Numbered from the stretch's first letter, positions 25,331 to 52,268 are shown. The stretch: DNA of 64,000 nt from Baylisascaris procyonis (GCA_037389465.1 JAZARR010000033.1:1898501-1962500), one strand, 5' to 3'. Notes: generated by a model not told the origin, from the letters alone. A program made the numbers and translations.

Positions 25331-26242
25331 TGACCACAAATCACACCTCCAATACGCAAAATCGAAAGCAGTCAAGGACAGTACCGCAAAAGAAAGGGCG
25401 AAACCGTAAATATAAAAAAAAGATAATGTGGCGTATTACAACCACAGATGAAAGTAACGGAGGGGATGGGGGATGTTCACAATAAGATTGTCAAAAATGG
25501 GGATATTAAACGTTCACAGGGACAAAAAAATTGCACTAACAATGTAGTATTGTCATCACTACCCTTTCAAATTTCGTAATCCCTCTTATAGGAAGGGGAA
25601 ATGGATTAACGAGCATTCACATAAGATAATCAACATCGGTGCACTAATTGGGAAAGTAACGCCGATGAAACAAACCGTTTCACAATTCTCAATTTATGCA
25701 AAACACAACGTAGATGGACATTCGAAAGTGTAACAGATTGTATGGCGCAAATGTCGGATAGCTCTGCTTAACAGAATATTAAACCATGATTTATCAAATC
25801 AACAACCAGTGCTTTTGTTATAACGACAAATGTTATAACAATAGCTCTGTCTGGGAAGTAGAATAAAGCGTTACAACGATAAATAGCATTCTCTACTTAA
25901 CTAGTAGGAATTCTGCATAACATAACCCAAAAAACAAACTTGGGGCCAAATTTTACCTCTGCAGATAATTTAATGCGAAGCATATTCAACAGGTTTTGCA
26001 ATTCAGAGACTCCCGATAGAATGAGACAAGTCATATAAAACTCTTCAAGTGTGAGGAACATCCCCTCCGCCCACTTGCACCATTCTCTCTTCATAAGAAA
26101 GGATCACTCTCTATCGATATTCAATCATCTTCCTACTACTTGCGAATCAAATCACTACACTTCTTACCAGCTGGGAATAAGCGGTCCCTTCTCCTCGGTT
26201 CCAACAATAAAAAAAGTGACGGGAAACATATGAAAGGTCGAA

Positions 26243-29200
26243 TCATTCCCGATGAAGGAGCACGAAAGCTCCAAGTGCCGCTAACACGGCGTACTTCAGC
26301 TTCGGGTAATCGTTCATAAGGATTGTGACCATTCCAACATACGGCACGAAGCCCTTCGCACGGCCCACCACATCTTTCCGCGACAACCAAAACTGTCCCG
26401 GAGCGTATAATCCTCGGTCGTCGACCTGCAAGAAGATCCCACTAAATTACTAATCATGCAAAACATTCAACTCGAGAAGATATGAGGAGTGTAGGAACAA
26501 CTGGTACGGTGAGGGTTTTTGCAACCCTCTCAGCTGACCAATGGGTTTCACCCACTGCCAGCAACAACTAAGTGTGCAGAATAATGTCGTTATATTTTAA
26601 TTAACCCGATCGCTCGCACAAAATTTTTTTACAAAAGATTTGTTTTCTTTTTGTGACAGGACCGGTGTAAAATGAAAATTCGAATAGTATCAAATAAACG
26701 CAATTTTGCTCCGCCCTTAAATAGCTATTACTTCTTCTGAGATCGACGGATCCATCCCAGTAGATCTAAGTGAAATATGGCTTAAAAAGCCATCTCCTAT
26801 TGTATTTAAAATCCACCAAACTTCCAAACTTTGCCCCCCTCCCCCTATACAGAAAACACCGCTGAGGAAGACAGACACATCCAAATATATGCACTAGCAC
26901 GATATCGCCAGAATGCCTTTTTGCAGAGCAAATCTGTAAAAGAGCATAAAACTTGAGAAGCGTGGCAGCACGATACCTGCATTTGTATCCCACTCACCGA
27001 ATCACCCAGTTTCACAGACTGCCAATGATTCATAAAACACCTAGAACAGCGCTTTCACATTTTAAGTGACCTGACCACCTGTAGAGAACCTTTATAAAAT
27101 CACAAATTTTCGTTTTGAAATCGGGATGGTACAAACTCGAAACCCGACTGGCGTAAAAACGCATGCAAATTTTTTGGCTCCGTTACATGCCCATAACTGA
27201 TTCCGATGTTAACAGGTAAACACGAAATATATCTGAGGCTAATCAGTGGTGCGCGTTACAGGCATCGGTATCGTAACTCCAGCTTCGATGGTTCCTCAAT
27301 AAATGATCTTGAAGAACTTTCCAATCTCTGCTAATTTCTGTGAAAATTAGCGCAATGATCAAAAACCACTTGACCGCAGAACACAGGCATCGTTTCAACA
27401 ACAATAAGAAAACCTGGTAGTGATTCTCCGGCAACTGTTGCTTTTCAAATTTTCACTATGCAAGCAGACTGAACACCATTTAACAACAAAACGTTCTCGT
27501 ATCACGAACCTCAACCAAAGATTAATTAGAAGCGAATAATATGGACGAAGCAATTTACCTGGTTGTTGTCGCCTTTGGTGAGGAATTTGGTTTTCGTTTT
27601 ACTCTTCTCATGCACTTTGATGACCCGATGCACAATCGGGATATCACGCCCATCCACCTTGAAAACGGTTATATCGCCCACACGGATCGGATCCGAATAG
27701 TCGTTCGTCAGCAACAGCAAATCACCCCTTAAATAAGCGTAAACTTGCACCTGATTAAAAAATTTAATTTCCACGCACAAAATTAATTAGATCGAAATGA
27801 GCTGATTAACTGAGATGAATTTCCACGATGCTTTCCTTTACGCTACCATTAGCTCAATGAACGTTCTTCGAAGCACGCACCCGATCACGTAGTTGCAATT
27901 GCTCAGCCATTACACAAAATCAGGATCGCAGCTAGGATTTCCCTTCAAAGAAAAGAGAAGAGGTAGCTGGAAAATTTCGAACGGTCAATTCATAAAACAG
28001 ATAAAAACAGCATTTCTGAGCCCGGTGAGCAGAGAAAAGCTCTAAGCAGCCTCAAATATCTCAGGAATTTCTAAAAACACAATGCTGGTACTTCGTATTC
28101 TAAGTTATGCACTGACAAATTTGATACGAGAGAAGCCCTAGTTGTATGGTATTTTTTCATAGAGAATTTTTTGCTGCTCCCCTCCCCTCCTTTCCTTCTA
28201 CCTTGACCATCGTGCATACAAATGACTTTTCATTAATTGCTTTTCCACTGCGCTCAGGTAGGCATCATCAGTGCCAGTCTCTACATCTCTCTGCTAGTGC
28301 TCTCATTAAGCCTTTTGGGATGCACACATGACTATTTTACAAATTACGTGCATTGCATGTTAAAAGCTCAATTATTGCATCGTTCTGCTCAGGTTGAAAA
28401 TAACAGAAATAGATCATCTGAGAAAATATTTAAGATGACCAATGAAAACTTGAAAACACCCAACAGATCACCCTTTTATGATTGTGGTCTGGAAAACCAG
28501 AGATCAGTTCTCGTTTCGAATCAAGGAGGAAACTTTTCAAATATTTCAATATCTGATCTCAGCCAGACATCATTGATCCTAGCAAACAATTAACACAACC
28601 TTATGAGACATGATGCAATTTCGTTTTGTGGGTAAGCTTCTGCTGATCGGTGGGGAGGGGGATGTGTGTAAGAAGATACAAAAAACGACGAAAAGGCAAA
28701 ATTTCCTATGAGATTACAATCATCAATCATCAAAAGCACTAAAAATTGAAATACGCCCACTAACTACTGAAAGTGCTGTGAAAACGCTATTTCCACCGGG
28801 CAGCTTGCTGCTGTTCATAGTAACGGGGGATGGTGATACTCTGACTATGTCGTTTCCTATCAAAATATAAGCGAAAGGATAAATGCGTTTTCCAGGCTGG
28901 AATCTGAACAGCTTCGTAGGTGCTTCATTCGGCTCAACTGTGGATTACTTCAGTTCACTTAGAGAGTTCGAGAAAGTTAATTCTTAAAGATATTCATGCA
29001 AGCAGAACGTGGAAGAACTGAAATGAATCAGGCACCGAGTCACTGTGGCAGATAACAGAACACTGTAAGCAATTAAAAAATAAAATTTTAAAAAACTGGG
29101 CATAATGATCAATTAATTCTTGGCTGCTACTCCACAATCTAAAAAAATCGACGGTTTAATCGGCCAGTTTTTTTTCCTCGTTTCTCATAGGCAAGAAAAA

Positions 29201-29950
29201 GCATTTCTGTGGGGAGAAGAGGCTGACGAGCGCTTAAGAGGAAGAAGCATAACGTCAGGGAGGTCCTCGAAAAGTCATATTTTTGAGAAAAATAAACAGG
29301 AACGATGAGGAATGGAGGAAGGGGAGGGAAGGGGGAATGATTTGCACTTCGTGTCTCTAAATCCCTTAATCCCTCCGGATCAATATTCTTAAAAATGTTG
29401 CACATAAATCGACTGCATTTGCCGATCCATAGCAGATCTCAAATGTAGTCATTAAATGAGGTTTTTTGTTTTTCTATCAGTATGAGTGAATCTGTTCTGC
29501 TAAAGTTTCAAGGAAACAGCGAACGTACCACTTTTCTTTTTCAAACGTCACAAATAGGTGAAAATTTGACAAAAAAAAAACACTTTCAAAATCTACTAAA
29601 CGCTCGAAATTAGATGTATCTCTTGCAGTGTAATAGAAATTAATTCGATTTACTTTTCTCAAACAACTTTACTTTAAAGATAGTATATGAAACCGGTTAG
29701 GTGATATATGAATCAATGTTTGCACATGAAAATTCATCACTTAAAATACGAACAACCTATAGAACGCAGGTTCCATAGAGCCTGAAAGGACGACGACGAT
29801 GGGACTCTCCGAGCCAGTCACGACCATGAGACCCTTCCAAATCATGAGTGCAGAAGAAATGATCATAGCGAAGTTGAGGCCCTGATATAGAAGTTGACGA
29901 ACGTTCATGCGACGCACCTCGTCAAACATTTGTAGATCCAGAAGCGCCAT
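26243..29950 (-). CDS. sec-11: SEC11, catalytic subunit of the ER signal peptidase complex
   Basis: SEC11 (peptidase family S26B) cleaves signal peptides from proteins entering the ER. Three exons: 29757-29950, 27559-27727, 26243-26425, giving 181 aa, the normal family size. After MFDEVRRMN and one membrane segment ([18 protein letters not shown]) comes box [11 protein letters not shown], with the catalytic serine at about 58. IPIVHRV supplies the catalytic His (about 98), which replaces the bacterial Lys, and [11 protein letters not shown] the acidic residue (Asp about 124). The C terminus [11 protein letters not shown]...LLHRE is complete and typical. Junctions: TAT AG|GTTGTT to tttaag|G; CAG|GTAAAT to ttgcag|GTC; both keep phase. 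ATG at 29950 follows a candidate leader acceptor by 7 nt. The assignment is close to certain; vertebrates have two paralogues, and only one copy is seen here. Confidence 0.95.
26426..27558 (-). other. intron 2 of SEC11
   Basis: A 1.1 kb intron follows donor GTAAAT and ends at ttgcag. I see no gene or element in it; short ORFs at 26766-27033 and 27243-27434 carry no recognisable sequence. Confidence 0.7.
27728..29756 (-). other. intron 1 of SEC11
   Basis: A 2.0 kb intron follows donor GTTGTT and ends at tttaag. It contains short ORFs on both strands (for example 28237-28593 plus) with no recognisable domain, and no repeats of note. Confidence 0.7.
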
Positions 29951-29957
29951 TGTGACC

Positions 29958-29963
29958 CTTCAA
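29958..29963 (-). promoter_or_regulatory. splice acceptor just before the SEC11 start (possible spliced-leader site)
   Basis: The minus-strand ttgaag ends 7 nt upstream of the ATG at 29950. AAG acceptors are used elsewhere in this window, so it is plausible as an SL or 5' UTR acceptor. Confidence 0.35.
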
Positions 29964-32900
29964 TGGAAAATGCTTCCAACGTTGGTCTATCGAACAAAGT
30001 GAGCAGTCCCACATATGCATACTACAGTAGCGTAAAATTCACGATAAGATGGAGAAATGAAAGATAACTGCAAAAAAAGTCAATATAATAAGAGAGCACA
30101 GAGTTACAACGATACAGAAACCAAAATCGAAAAACTAAATTCCTTTATTTTTCAAAATTTCATCATCATTGAAACATGAAATCAATCCTTCAACGAACTT
30201 TCGCTTGCGAAGTCTCAAAGTTTACAAAATTTTTCGGTTCCTCACTTCTTTAGTTGACTGTGCTCGTTGGAAAACTTATAAAAACGCTATGCGCCCCAAT
30301 CACCTTCCCCTCCGCTTTCAGAAGTCACCATAGCTCCCCTCTCCTAACTACTTCAACCGGCGTTTGACCACATCACCCCATGTCTTCCACACTTCAATTT
30401 CCCCCCCCCCCCGGAAACTAAGAGCTCACGGAACCGCCGACCAAAACCAATCGAGCATATGCCAACCTTCCGGTAAGCATATGGATGGAATGCTTCAATA
30501 AGGAATTCCAACTTTCAGTGAGTTCAATTCCACAACTTTACTGAAAATGTAACAGCCCCCTATTAATGTCGCACAAATCTTGTTATCCCCTTTCGCCTAA
30601 ACCTAGCTCGAGTTCTCAACCCCGTTGGAACTAACCGCAAAAAAACAACGAGCACAACTAAAAATCATTCGCTGATGTAGCATTTACGCTTGCAAAAGTT
30701 AAATGTGTCTCACAATGCAGCTTTGCAGTACACTTGGCACAAATAGTTGGCGCTTCATCAAACAAGTAACAACTTCAAGAGCCCTAGTTTGGATTGATAG
30801 AGCCCTATTACTTCCACAGAATGAAAGGGTAGCGAATCTTGCAATGTAAGAATTCATCAGTGAACACTACCAAGTCTGAAGGAAGTGGCAATAGAAGTGA
30901 AAACGTTGAAGATTTGTAATGAATAGTCATGTTTCAAACTAATATGCAACATATGACGTTTTCCACCTTTAATATTCAATTGCTAAGTTTCAGACCATTA
31001 AGCAAGGCAAGACGACCGCATAGGCGAAGCATTTTCGATGAAAAACGCTTTCATGGTTTAAGTTAATGAGTGACATAGCTTACAACCTTTTAGTACTCGC
31101 TCACCTGTCTATTATATGCATTGATTCATTGTTTTGTCAGGTATTGTACTTTTTGTGATTTGTGTTTTATTTACTGATGCACTCATCGATTTATATTTGA
31201 TCGTACTTTATTATATTCATTGCCTGTTAATTTTATTACTGCTAACAGCATTGAAACTTAAATGGCAAAATTGACTACTCATTTAGAAGTGAATTTTTCT
31301 GATGAAAACGTTCACACTGTCGGATGATGTGTGGCCATCTAATTCAGGCACTTATTTAACCACTAACTAATTTAACCGCCAAAAAGCCAATTCAAATCAG
31401 TTCACTTCGATTAAATGACTCCATAAAGATGGATCGACTCCAGATGGAAGTACGAAATCGCTTTCATAGAGCACATCATAGTCCACTACAAAACCTTATG
31501 ACATAAGCCTTCAACTTGACGTGTGGTTCAAATTACATCACAGTGTAGACTCGCCAACTCTTATTATTTTAAAGTATGCTGCGAGCTGTCACTGTTTTCT
31601 TCCCATATAATTTTTTGCAAATTAAAGCATTCAATTCCCACCTCTCTCGCCATTCAACAGCTTTATTCACGCAGTCTGCCGATCGCACGTACAAAGTGGA
31701 GAAAGCAGCGACCACCCACAAGCTACAACGTTGAATTTAACCATTAAATAGTTATCACACACATGCATGGCCAACAACACAACCGCAACTATTTTCATAG
31801 CTGAAGATGCTTCGTCAAAATTGCCAACAATGCTTCGATCGACAAGATTACAACCACTCGTTCTTAATTCAGCCTAAGCTACGGTGCTACAATGTTGCTT
31901 TGGCTTTTTATAACTAAACAATTGCTATCTTCCAGACACAATAATGAAACAGTGATGTGCACTCGTCAAACGGCGAGCTAAACCCCATGTGCACAATTAG
32001 CCTGCCTATCAATGACTCAGCGGGATGAGTAAACAACCTCACGGGTACCTCTCGTGGCGTAAATTAGTAACAGCCCCTAGAAATAAGCATTTATCTGCAC
32101 TGAGGAACACCTTGAAGGCATTTAAATCATTTTCCATTCCCTTGCACAACGCTGTTGATGTACTGATATTATCGTAAATACCGTATTTGAGAACGTATAG
32201 AAGACCTCAACGATGTAGAACACTACCTTCAATGGTTTTATCTCGTGGTGCACTCTTTTGGCACAAAATGTGCGAAATGAGCGGAAACTGTTTCATTAGC
32301 TTAACGTTTCTTGTCTTGTTAAAAGAATTCACGAAGCACAGCGTTTATTCGCTCTCCTTCGGGCGATAAAAACATCGAAACATTCAATCACGTAAATGTG
32401 CATCCACGAGAGAAAAAACTTTTAAAAATGAAAACACAGCAAAACGATAACAACGGAAAAGAATTTTGTATATAAAAACTCACATCGACGTCAAGCCAAC
32501 AAACAGTAGATCAATAACCACAACGTCAAACAAAGGAGCCATTGTGGTAGCAATAACGATAATGGATGGTGAGTGGTGAGAAATGTGTTGGGCGGAAATG
32601 CTACAACAACACTGATTTCGCATCTTTACAACCTCCTGTTCGGTCACTCAAAGGGAAATGCGAAAGGTAAAACAAAATCAGCTAATTTGATGAGTGCGGG
32701 TGAATTAGGAAAGACTGAAAAAGTGCTGTAGCACTAATGCCCAACCTCGGTGGGAATAGTAAATATCAGTGCCAACTGAACGGCAATGAGATATGACATA
32801 GGAATAAATTAACGTAATGGCGAAAGATGCGACGTCTTAATACCGGTAACATGCGTAATGAATGCAACTTGTAAGCAAAGCACCTCATTTCTTCTTTGCT

Positions 32901-34155
32901 CGATTACTCCCATATAATGACATCCGATGGGAATGAATTTCATAGATGCAGCGCTCCGAACATCGAACTCGCTCGTGGCTCTCGAAGTACACCGAATTGT
33001 GGATAGGTGGACAGCATCTGATGTTGAAAGATAGAGCTTCACAGTCCGCTTCGGCGATCACTCAAGCCACTCATTTTCTAGTACCAACGCCTTCTATAAC
33101 TCGATGACTTCGTTACTCGATGCAATTCGAGCCTTCTGAACCACGAGAAATTCATGACTTCGTTACTTACAAATTCCCATCGAAGCAAAAACAACCTCGG
33201 CGGAATGATTTCATCGCTCTGCACTTTTTTTTCAATACGATTACCACAAAATTATAGGAAATATACCATATGAATTATGAAACTACTTTTTTGACTACTT
33301 GCGACAAACTTTTAGAAGTGAATACGGAGCGCTAAAGCGTATACAAGCAGCTTCTTTTTTCGTACTGGACCGGTCATGAAAGTTTCAACGACCATATTGG
33401 CTGAATAAATGATATTAACAGATACATGAATCAGAGGGATAATGGACGAGGACGACCTGAGAGGAGAGAAGGGACGACGAAATGGGAAAGGAAGAGATGA
33501 CAATCAAAGAAAACAATGAAGAATGAAAACAGACGTGGCGCAATCAAATGAGAAAACAAGGGACGAGAGATGCTTCATGTGGTGCAACGACTAAGCGGCA
33601 CATAAACATCGTTTAAACAACAAAAAAAACAGAGGTGCCACTGCATCTATATGGGCATAATAATAACCACTGAGAGGCTAGGCGAGAAGAACAACCGAAC
33701 AACGAACACTGATGCATCCACGAAGCAACTCCACCGATCGGCAATATTCCAACAAGAAAAATATCTGTCATATGGAAAACCTCTTGCGTACCCCAAATCA
33801 TGACCGCAACACCACATTTGTCCATTGGCTTTACGAACATCCCTACCCTCTCAAATAAAGGATTAATGGGGAGGAAAAATTCCACAAACAAATAAAAAAT
33901 GATGCGGAACGCAATACGTATGAGATCATCCGCAGTTATAGAACAGAAGGAAGAATGGTGATGAACATAACAAATTGATCGAAACGTACCGTCGCCGTTC
34001 GAAAGATCGTACCTCTCGAACGGCGCCCTCTAACAGGAATAAAATCACCTAGCATTCTTATCGGTCAGCTCATAAAACTTACAATATTCATCTTTAAAAT
34101 ACGTCTAAATCTTTTCAAGCAATACTACTCACAGATGCCTATAATTACGACAGTT

Positions 34156-34204
34156 AAAGAGGGAGAAGGGGAGGGGGGGGGGGGAGGAGAAGAGGGAGAA
34201 GGGA
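34156..34204. repeat. purine tract with 12-base G-run
   Basis: An uninterrupted A/G stretch on the plus strand includes twelve G in a row flanked by GGGAGAAGGGG and GGAGG blocks. It could adopt a G-quadruplex or triplex. It is about 0.9 kb downstream of the Groucho stop. Confidence 0.9.
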
Positions 34205-34274
34205 TCGGTGATTGCACAATGCACGGCACAGAATTATTTAACTCCACTGAGCGCAAGTGATCGGTGAGGATCTC

Positions 34275-34298
34275 AAAAAAAAAAAAAAAAAAAAAAAA
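34275..34298. repeat. poly-A run
   Basis: A run of A residues more than 20 bases long on the plus strand, with no coding sequence or target-site duplication recognised next to it. Confidence 0.9.
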
Positions 34299-34929
34299 CT
34301 AAACAACAATGCAATCAATGTGGGATAGAGAATACGACAGAAAGGAGGAGCAACACAACGAAACAGAGAAATTCCTACACGAGGAGAACCTGTAACTCAA
34401 GCGAAAATACACATAGCTTGCGAGATCGAACCCAAAACCCACAAATAAATTCATTAAAATAAGAGTTACACGCAAGTGCCCATAATCCCCTTCTCTGCAT
34501 TGACCGATTTATACATTTGACTTGATTTCACCTTTATTTTGAGGACCAAAACCAATACGAAGGTAACGAATGCATTACATTAAATAACCTCGCCCAAGTG
34601 CTCTATCCACTGCGCAAAAAAAACATCAAGCTATACCACTATAAATCGAGATTGGACAAGGAACTGTACTCAAATACAAACCCTGCACGCGAAAGTCCAA
34701 AACTTTGCTGCTGAACAATCCCCCCCCCCTCGCCTTAAATCCTCTAAGCACATCTACAGAGCCACAATGAAAATGTGGAAGCTAAACTGAAAACAGATTT
34801 TCACAGACGGGTGAGTGCGTTAAAATGGAAGCCAACAGTGAGCATTCCCTCCGAAAGGGGTGCAGAGAGAAGGCCACTTGATTGAGACATAAATAAGCAA
34901 TCACTTTCCAGCGTTCCGACCATATCATT

Positions 34930-34935
34930 TTTATT
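34930..34935 (-). terminator. candidate polyadenylation signal of unc-37
   Basis: A minus-strand AATAAA (tttatt on plus) lies about 154 nt after the Groucho stop codon, a normal 3' UTR distance. Confidence 0.55.
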
Positions 34936-35088
34936 GGAAGGAAGCAATTCACACATTAGCATAAAACCCTCCACAGTAATGGCTCAAAAACCGACCTAAG
35001 CTCATCAGCAAATCATGCTAGGTGTTACAAAGAGCACTAAACAATGAAACATCAGCACGATAAAAAGAACCGAACGGGGGAGATCCAC

Positions 35089-48894
<13,806 letters not shown>

Positions 48895-50060
48895 GGCGCC
48901 AATGCGCGTTGATGTGGGCAGCACCAGCAGCACACACACACACTCTCAATTAACAGCCAACAAGATCAGTGCGCTTATGTGATGAAAGAGTATGAGAGGT
49001 GCGCCGACTCGGTTAAGAAGCGTGTCAACACCAGACGACCGCACAACTCGTAGATCAAACCGCAAAACGACTATTGCGTTGAGCCACACCGCACTGCTGA
49101 CCACTAAAACGCATCGTCAAAGAGCTTTATCGACGCATACACGACAATCGCATCCGCATACAACGCAGTAGTGTACAATCGAACCAATAGATCACGTGGA
49201 ACACTCAATAAAATTCATCGCCTCAGGCTATTTAACCAACCCAACAACAGCTCAGCAAATACTCCACAATCACGTCGTTCATAATCGAAGACGTGTCCCG
49301 TGCGCAATCGTGTGTGCGTGCGTGCGTGCAGACTGCTGGCTAGGCGTATCGCGTGCGTAAATGCCGCAACACAAGAGCGAAGGAAAAAACGGTATAGACA
49401 TAGAAGACATGCATAGGGAAGAGTTACTGAAGAACAACGAGACTAAATGAGATCGGCACTCAACGGATGAGCATTGCACATGAGGTGGCGATGCACGCAG
49501 AGAAAGCAGTAAATCGCGTGCTCGCTTGCACCTGCCACAACACCCTGCCGCGTTCACTCGTGCACAGACAGACATGCGCACACGACATGCTCCAGACAAG
49601 ACACGAGAATGAGTGTGACCAGGGGGTGACTCTGAAGCAACATCAACATCAGGCAACCATTTGCAAAAACAGGGAGAGGCACTAGAGCTTGACATGCGGC
49701 AACGATCGTCTTTCTATAGAAGGCAGAGGCAAATGCACGTACGCAATCAAGATTGCCCCCCAGCGAGCGCGAACAGCACACACTTACATAGACAATTGAT
49801 TGAGTTGGGCGAGTGGTGGCCACCAAATTCTACAAAGCGATCTCACATGGCAGACAACGAAAGCATGCGAAAGAGAGGTAACCAAGGCACAAAAGAGCAT
49901 CATAACATGCGAGTTACAGAGAGCGCACCAGACGACGAAGCGAATGATGATGTGATGCGGTTAGCGTGGCGCGAGGTGGTCGTCGCTCGAGAGACGAGGT
50001 GGCTAACGCTTCAGTACTCCTTAAGCGCGGCCTTGTAACGAGTTTGGAATTGGTCCACAT
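48895..50060 (-). promoter_or_regulatory. CpG- and GC-rich block upstream of unc-37 (putative promoter / 5' UTR)
   Basis: Starting at the unc-37 ATG and extending upstream, the sequence becomes clearly richer in CG dinucleotides than its surroundings. Examples are the GTGCGTGCGTGCGTG stretch near 49310-49330 and the CGCG-containing stretch near 49345-49355. Long overlapping ORFs on both strands (for example 49279-49695 minus, 49661-50038 plus) come from the lack of AT-rich stops and show no domain. The position fits a promoter or 5' UTR; no TATA box or initiator was singled out. Confidence 0.4.
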
Positions 50061-50767
50061 TCTCCCTGCTGATCTTCGCACCCACCATCGACACTGAAAA
50101 TCGAGTGTCGCCGATAAGACAAATGGCTACAATAACCCCTCAAGGCAGCTCCTCTCATGGTTACAGGTGTCCAGATTCGCACTGACGGCACCATCTGACG
50201 ACCATCAGTCGCCATCACAACCACAAAACCAGCTCCGCTTATATTTTTCCTCTCAGCACTTGTTAATGCGCCCCGGGACAATCATATCTTCGTTTTCAAA
50301 ATTTTGTGCGCACCTCCGGATTCGGGACCACCCACGAAGTTTTCAATCTGCTCAATTCTCTATCAAGGCATCTAAGTACTTTCAGCGCTAAGAGCAAATT
50401 ACATCCATTAAAAAACTTGCGAACATTACCTCATTATGACTTGCAAAAGCCGGCACGCCGCGGTTTCAGGGAGAGATAATTAAAGGTGAAACAATACATA
50501 AACTGAGGCAGAATAGAAACCTTATACGTTTCTATCCACATTATATCATAGAAATTGCCAGCTTTCTTAAAGCGGAACGATGTAAGGCAGAAGCATGAAG
50601 ATGGATGCTTTCCGATCGCATAAAACAGGTGCTACTTCACTTCTTATTCAACTTAAAAATATGTGACCGTCGAGGCAACGTTTCATATGGGAAACTGCAT
50701 TGGAAAACATGGTGGCAAGCAAGGTTTTATTCCACATTTCGTCATCAGCGACGAGCCAGTTCACTTC

Positions 50768-51206
50768 TCAACAACATATTTCGATGAACGAATTGCTTCT
50801 ATAAACATTCCAGTATAAAAGTAACGTAAGCTCGTGTTCTTTAATTACACCGTACTGGGTGAATAAAGAGTTGTCTGTATATATATCTACTTGCTGATCA
50901 TGACGACCGATGATAGAAAAGTATGACCGAAGCGTTCCATCGATCAAGAATTGCCTGCACACCGCCGCTCTCTAACACTACCTCAATATGAAGTTATACG
51001 GCCCATAAAATACCACTTTTGATAGTGCTTTCAGCAGCATCCGTTGTTTCTCTTGAAATTTCAACTATAGAATTAATATCGATATAGTACGGTTCAGACA
51101 AGTCCGAATACCACCGATTGCAGTTTTCTCGCGTTCCGTCACTAAATGATGAGCGCTTTAAGCGGTTTTCCCTGTCAAACCTTGCTTTTGCATCTAGCAC
51201 AAGCAT
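50768..51206 (-). CDS. unrecognised two-exon coding-like segment
   Basis: From an ATG at 51206 the minus strand is open for about 64 codons with charged, protein-like sequence (includes DAKARFDRENRLKRSSFSDG and IDINSIVEISRETTDAAEST). It reaches a donor G|GTATTT near 51013. After a gap of under 60 bp, acceptor gagag leads in matching phase into about 62 further codons (QVDIYTDNSLFTQYGVIKEH among them) and a stop at 50768. I recognise no family. It lies 1.1 kb downstream of smg-5 on the same strand. Possibilities are a small lineage-specific gene, a pseudogene or a transposon piece. The acceptor is poor and the evidence is compositional only. Confidence 0.3.
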
Positions 51207-52262
51207 CGTTCTATCGTTTTTGAATTAGCTCACACAACTTGCCGGGTAAATAGTACCTCTCATAGTTTCCGGTTCATAAACATTTGTCCTCACTTATAAC
51301 ATCTTGCACTAGACGAAAAAGTACGGCCAGTGAAGCATCTGTGCGTTATTTTTCAATGTCTATGCACGTGTCTGTAAGGGTGTTTACTACTGAGATATAA
51401 AAAGCGAATTATAGCCAACTTTAGATGTTCCAACTTATTGCTTTCGCAGCAAAATAAGACTTAGTTCGCTGCTTATCCTTCACTTTTATTTACCATACTG
51501 CTTCTCACTATCAAATAAACCTCTGCTCTAAGCTTTTAAACGAAGAAACATCCTGCTCCTCAACCACCCTCTCTTCTTTCCTGCCTTTCAGCGCGAAGTT
51601 GGAAAATACGAATTATTTTCATAAATCTAAAATACTACATATTGCTTTTGTACTCAGCTCAATTTCTAAGGTAAAAACAATACCTGCCTCGATAAAACCT
51701 CTAGATAAGCAGAGGGTTTTATCCGAGAAAGTGTGATATTTTCAAGAAAAGCACTTCTTGTGACAGTACTCTGTTAATAATAACGTCCAAGTCGGTTGCC
51801 ATTGAAACATAAAGCAGCCGCCTTCCATTTTCAACGAAAAGCTTGAGGAGCTGCCAAATGGCGCTTACTGAAGGAATGGTGCCATCAATGGAATCAAACA
51901 ATCCCTTCTTAACTCTCTCCTCTATTTTATAAATAAGCTATTTTTAGCAAATAAACACAAAGCGATGACATGAAAGGAGTGTTGTGAAGTTGTCACAAGA
52001 GTGGGGGACCGATTCAATTAGCAACAAAATAGAATCTGGGTAACTGAGTTTCCGCATAAGAACTCAGTGGAATTTCGATAGATCGCCCCATTAAAACACC
52101 AACAATATGTGCTGTTCAACCGTCTATTTAGTGCTCAATATTTCCCACTTCAGTGGGCCGCTCGATCGACACCCCATCTCTACCCCATCCACCTTCTCAC
52201 GAAACTGACACAAAAAATAGTTGCACATTGGAACTTTAACACATTAAAAGCAAACATAAATT

Positions 52263-52268
52263 TTTATT
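52263..52268 (-). terminator. candidate polyadenylation signal of smg-5
   Basis: A minus-strand AATAAA (tttatt on plus) lies 49 nt after the smg-5 stop. This supports the stop at 52317 as the true end of the gene with a short 3' UTR. Confidence 0.6.

Larger units (their letters stand above)
17343..26242. other. 8.9 kb gap between TMX3-like and SEC11 genes
   Basis: No recognised gene was found. The gap contains the coding-like segment at 17343-17512, the large TTTA/TTAA repeat block (18826-19560), very AT-rich sequence from about 20500 to 24100, a C-run block at 21669-21700, and a retrotransposon fragment at 25118-25330. Short minus-strand ORFs at 21984-22187, 24075-24323 and 25897-26094 have no recognisable content and were not called. 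Confidence 0.6.
29951..35088. other. 5.1 kb gap between SEC11 and Groucho genes
   Basis: No recognised gene was found. The gap holds a twelve-base C-run (30401-30412), a purine tract with a 12-base G-run (34156-34204), an A-run (34275-34298), and a 14-bp direct repeat (atgacttcgttact) at 33103 and 33153. The SEC11 promoter should be just above 29957, and the Groucho 3' UTR lies just below 35089. Confidence 0.6.

Noticed and set aside
49279..49695. 138-codon minus-strand ORF (and the 125-codon plus ORF at 49661-50038)
   Set aside because: They overlap each other on opposite strands in a CpG-rich block where stops are rare. The translations are low-complexity Ser/Cys or Arg-rich with no domain.
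51719..51901. Possible extra C-terminal exon of smg-5
   Set aside because: No acceptor gives the phase needed by the donor overlapping the smg-5 stop, and the sequence does not resemble the end of a PIN domain.
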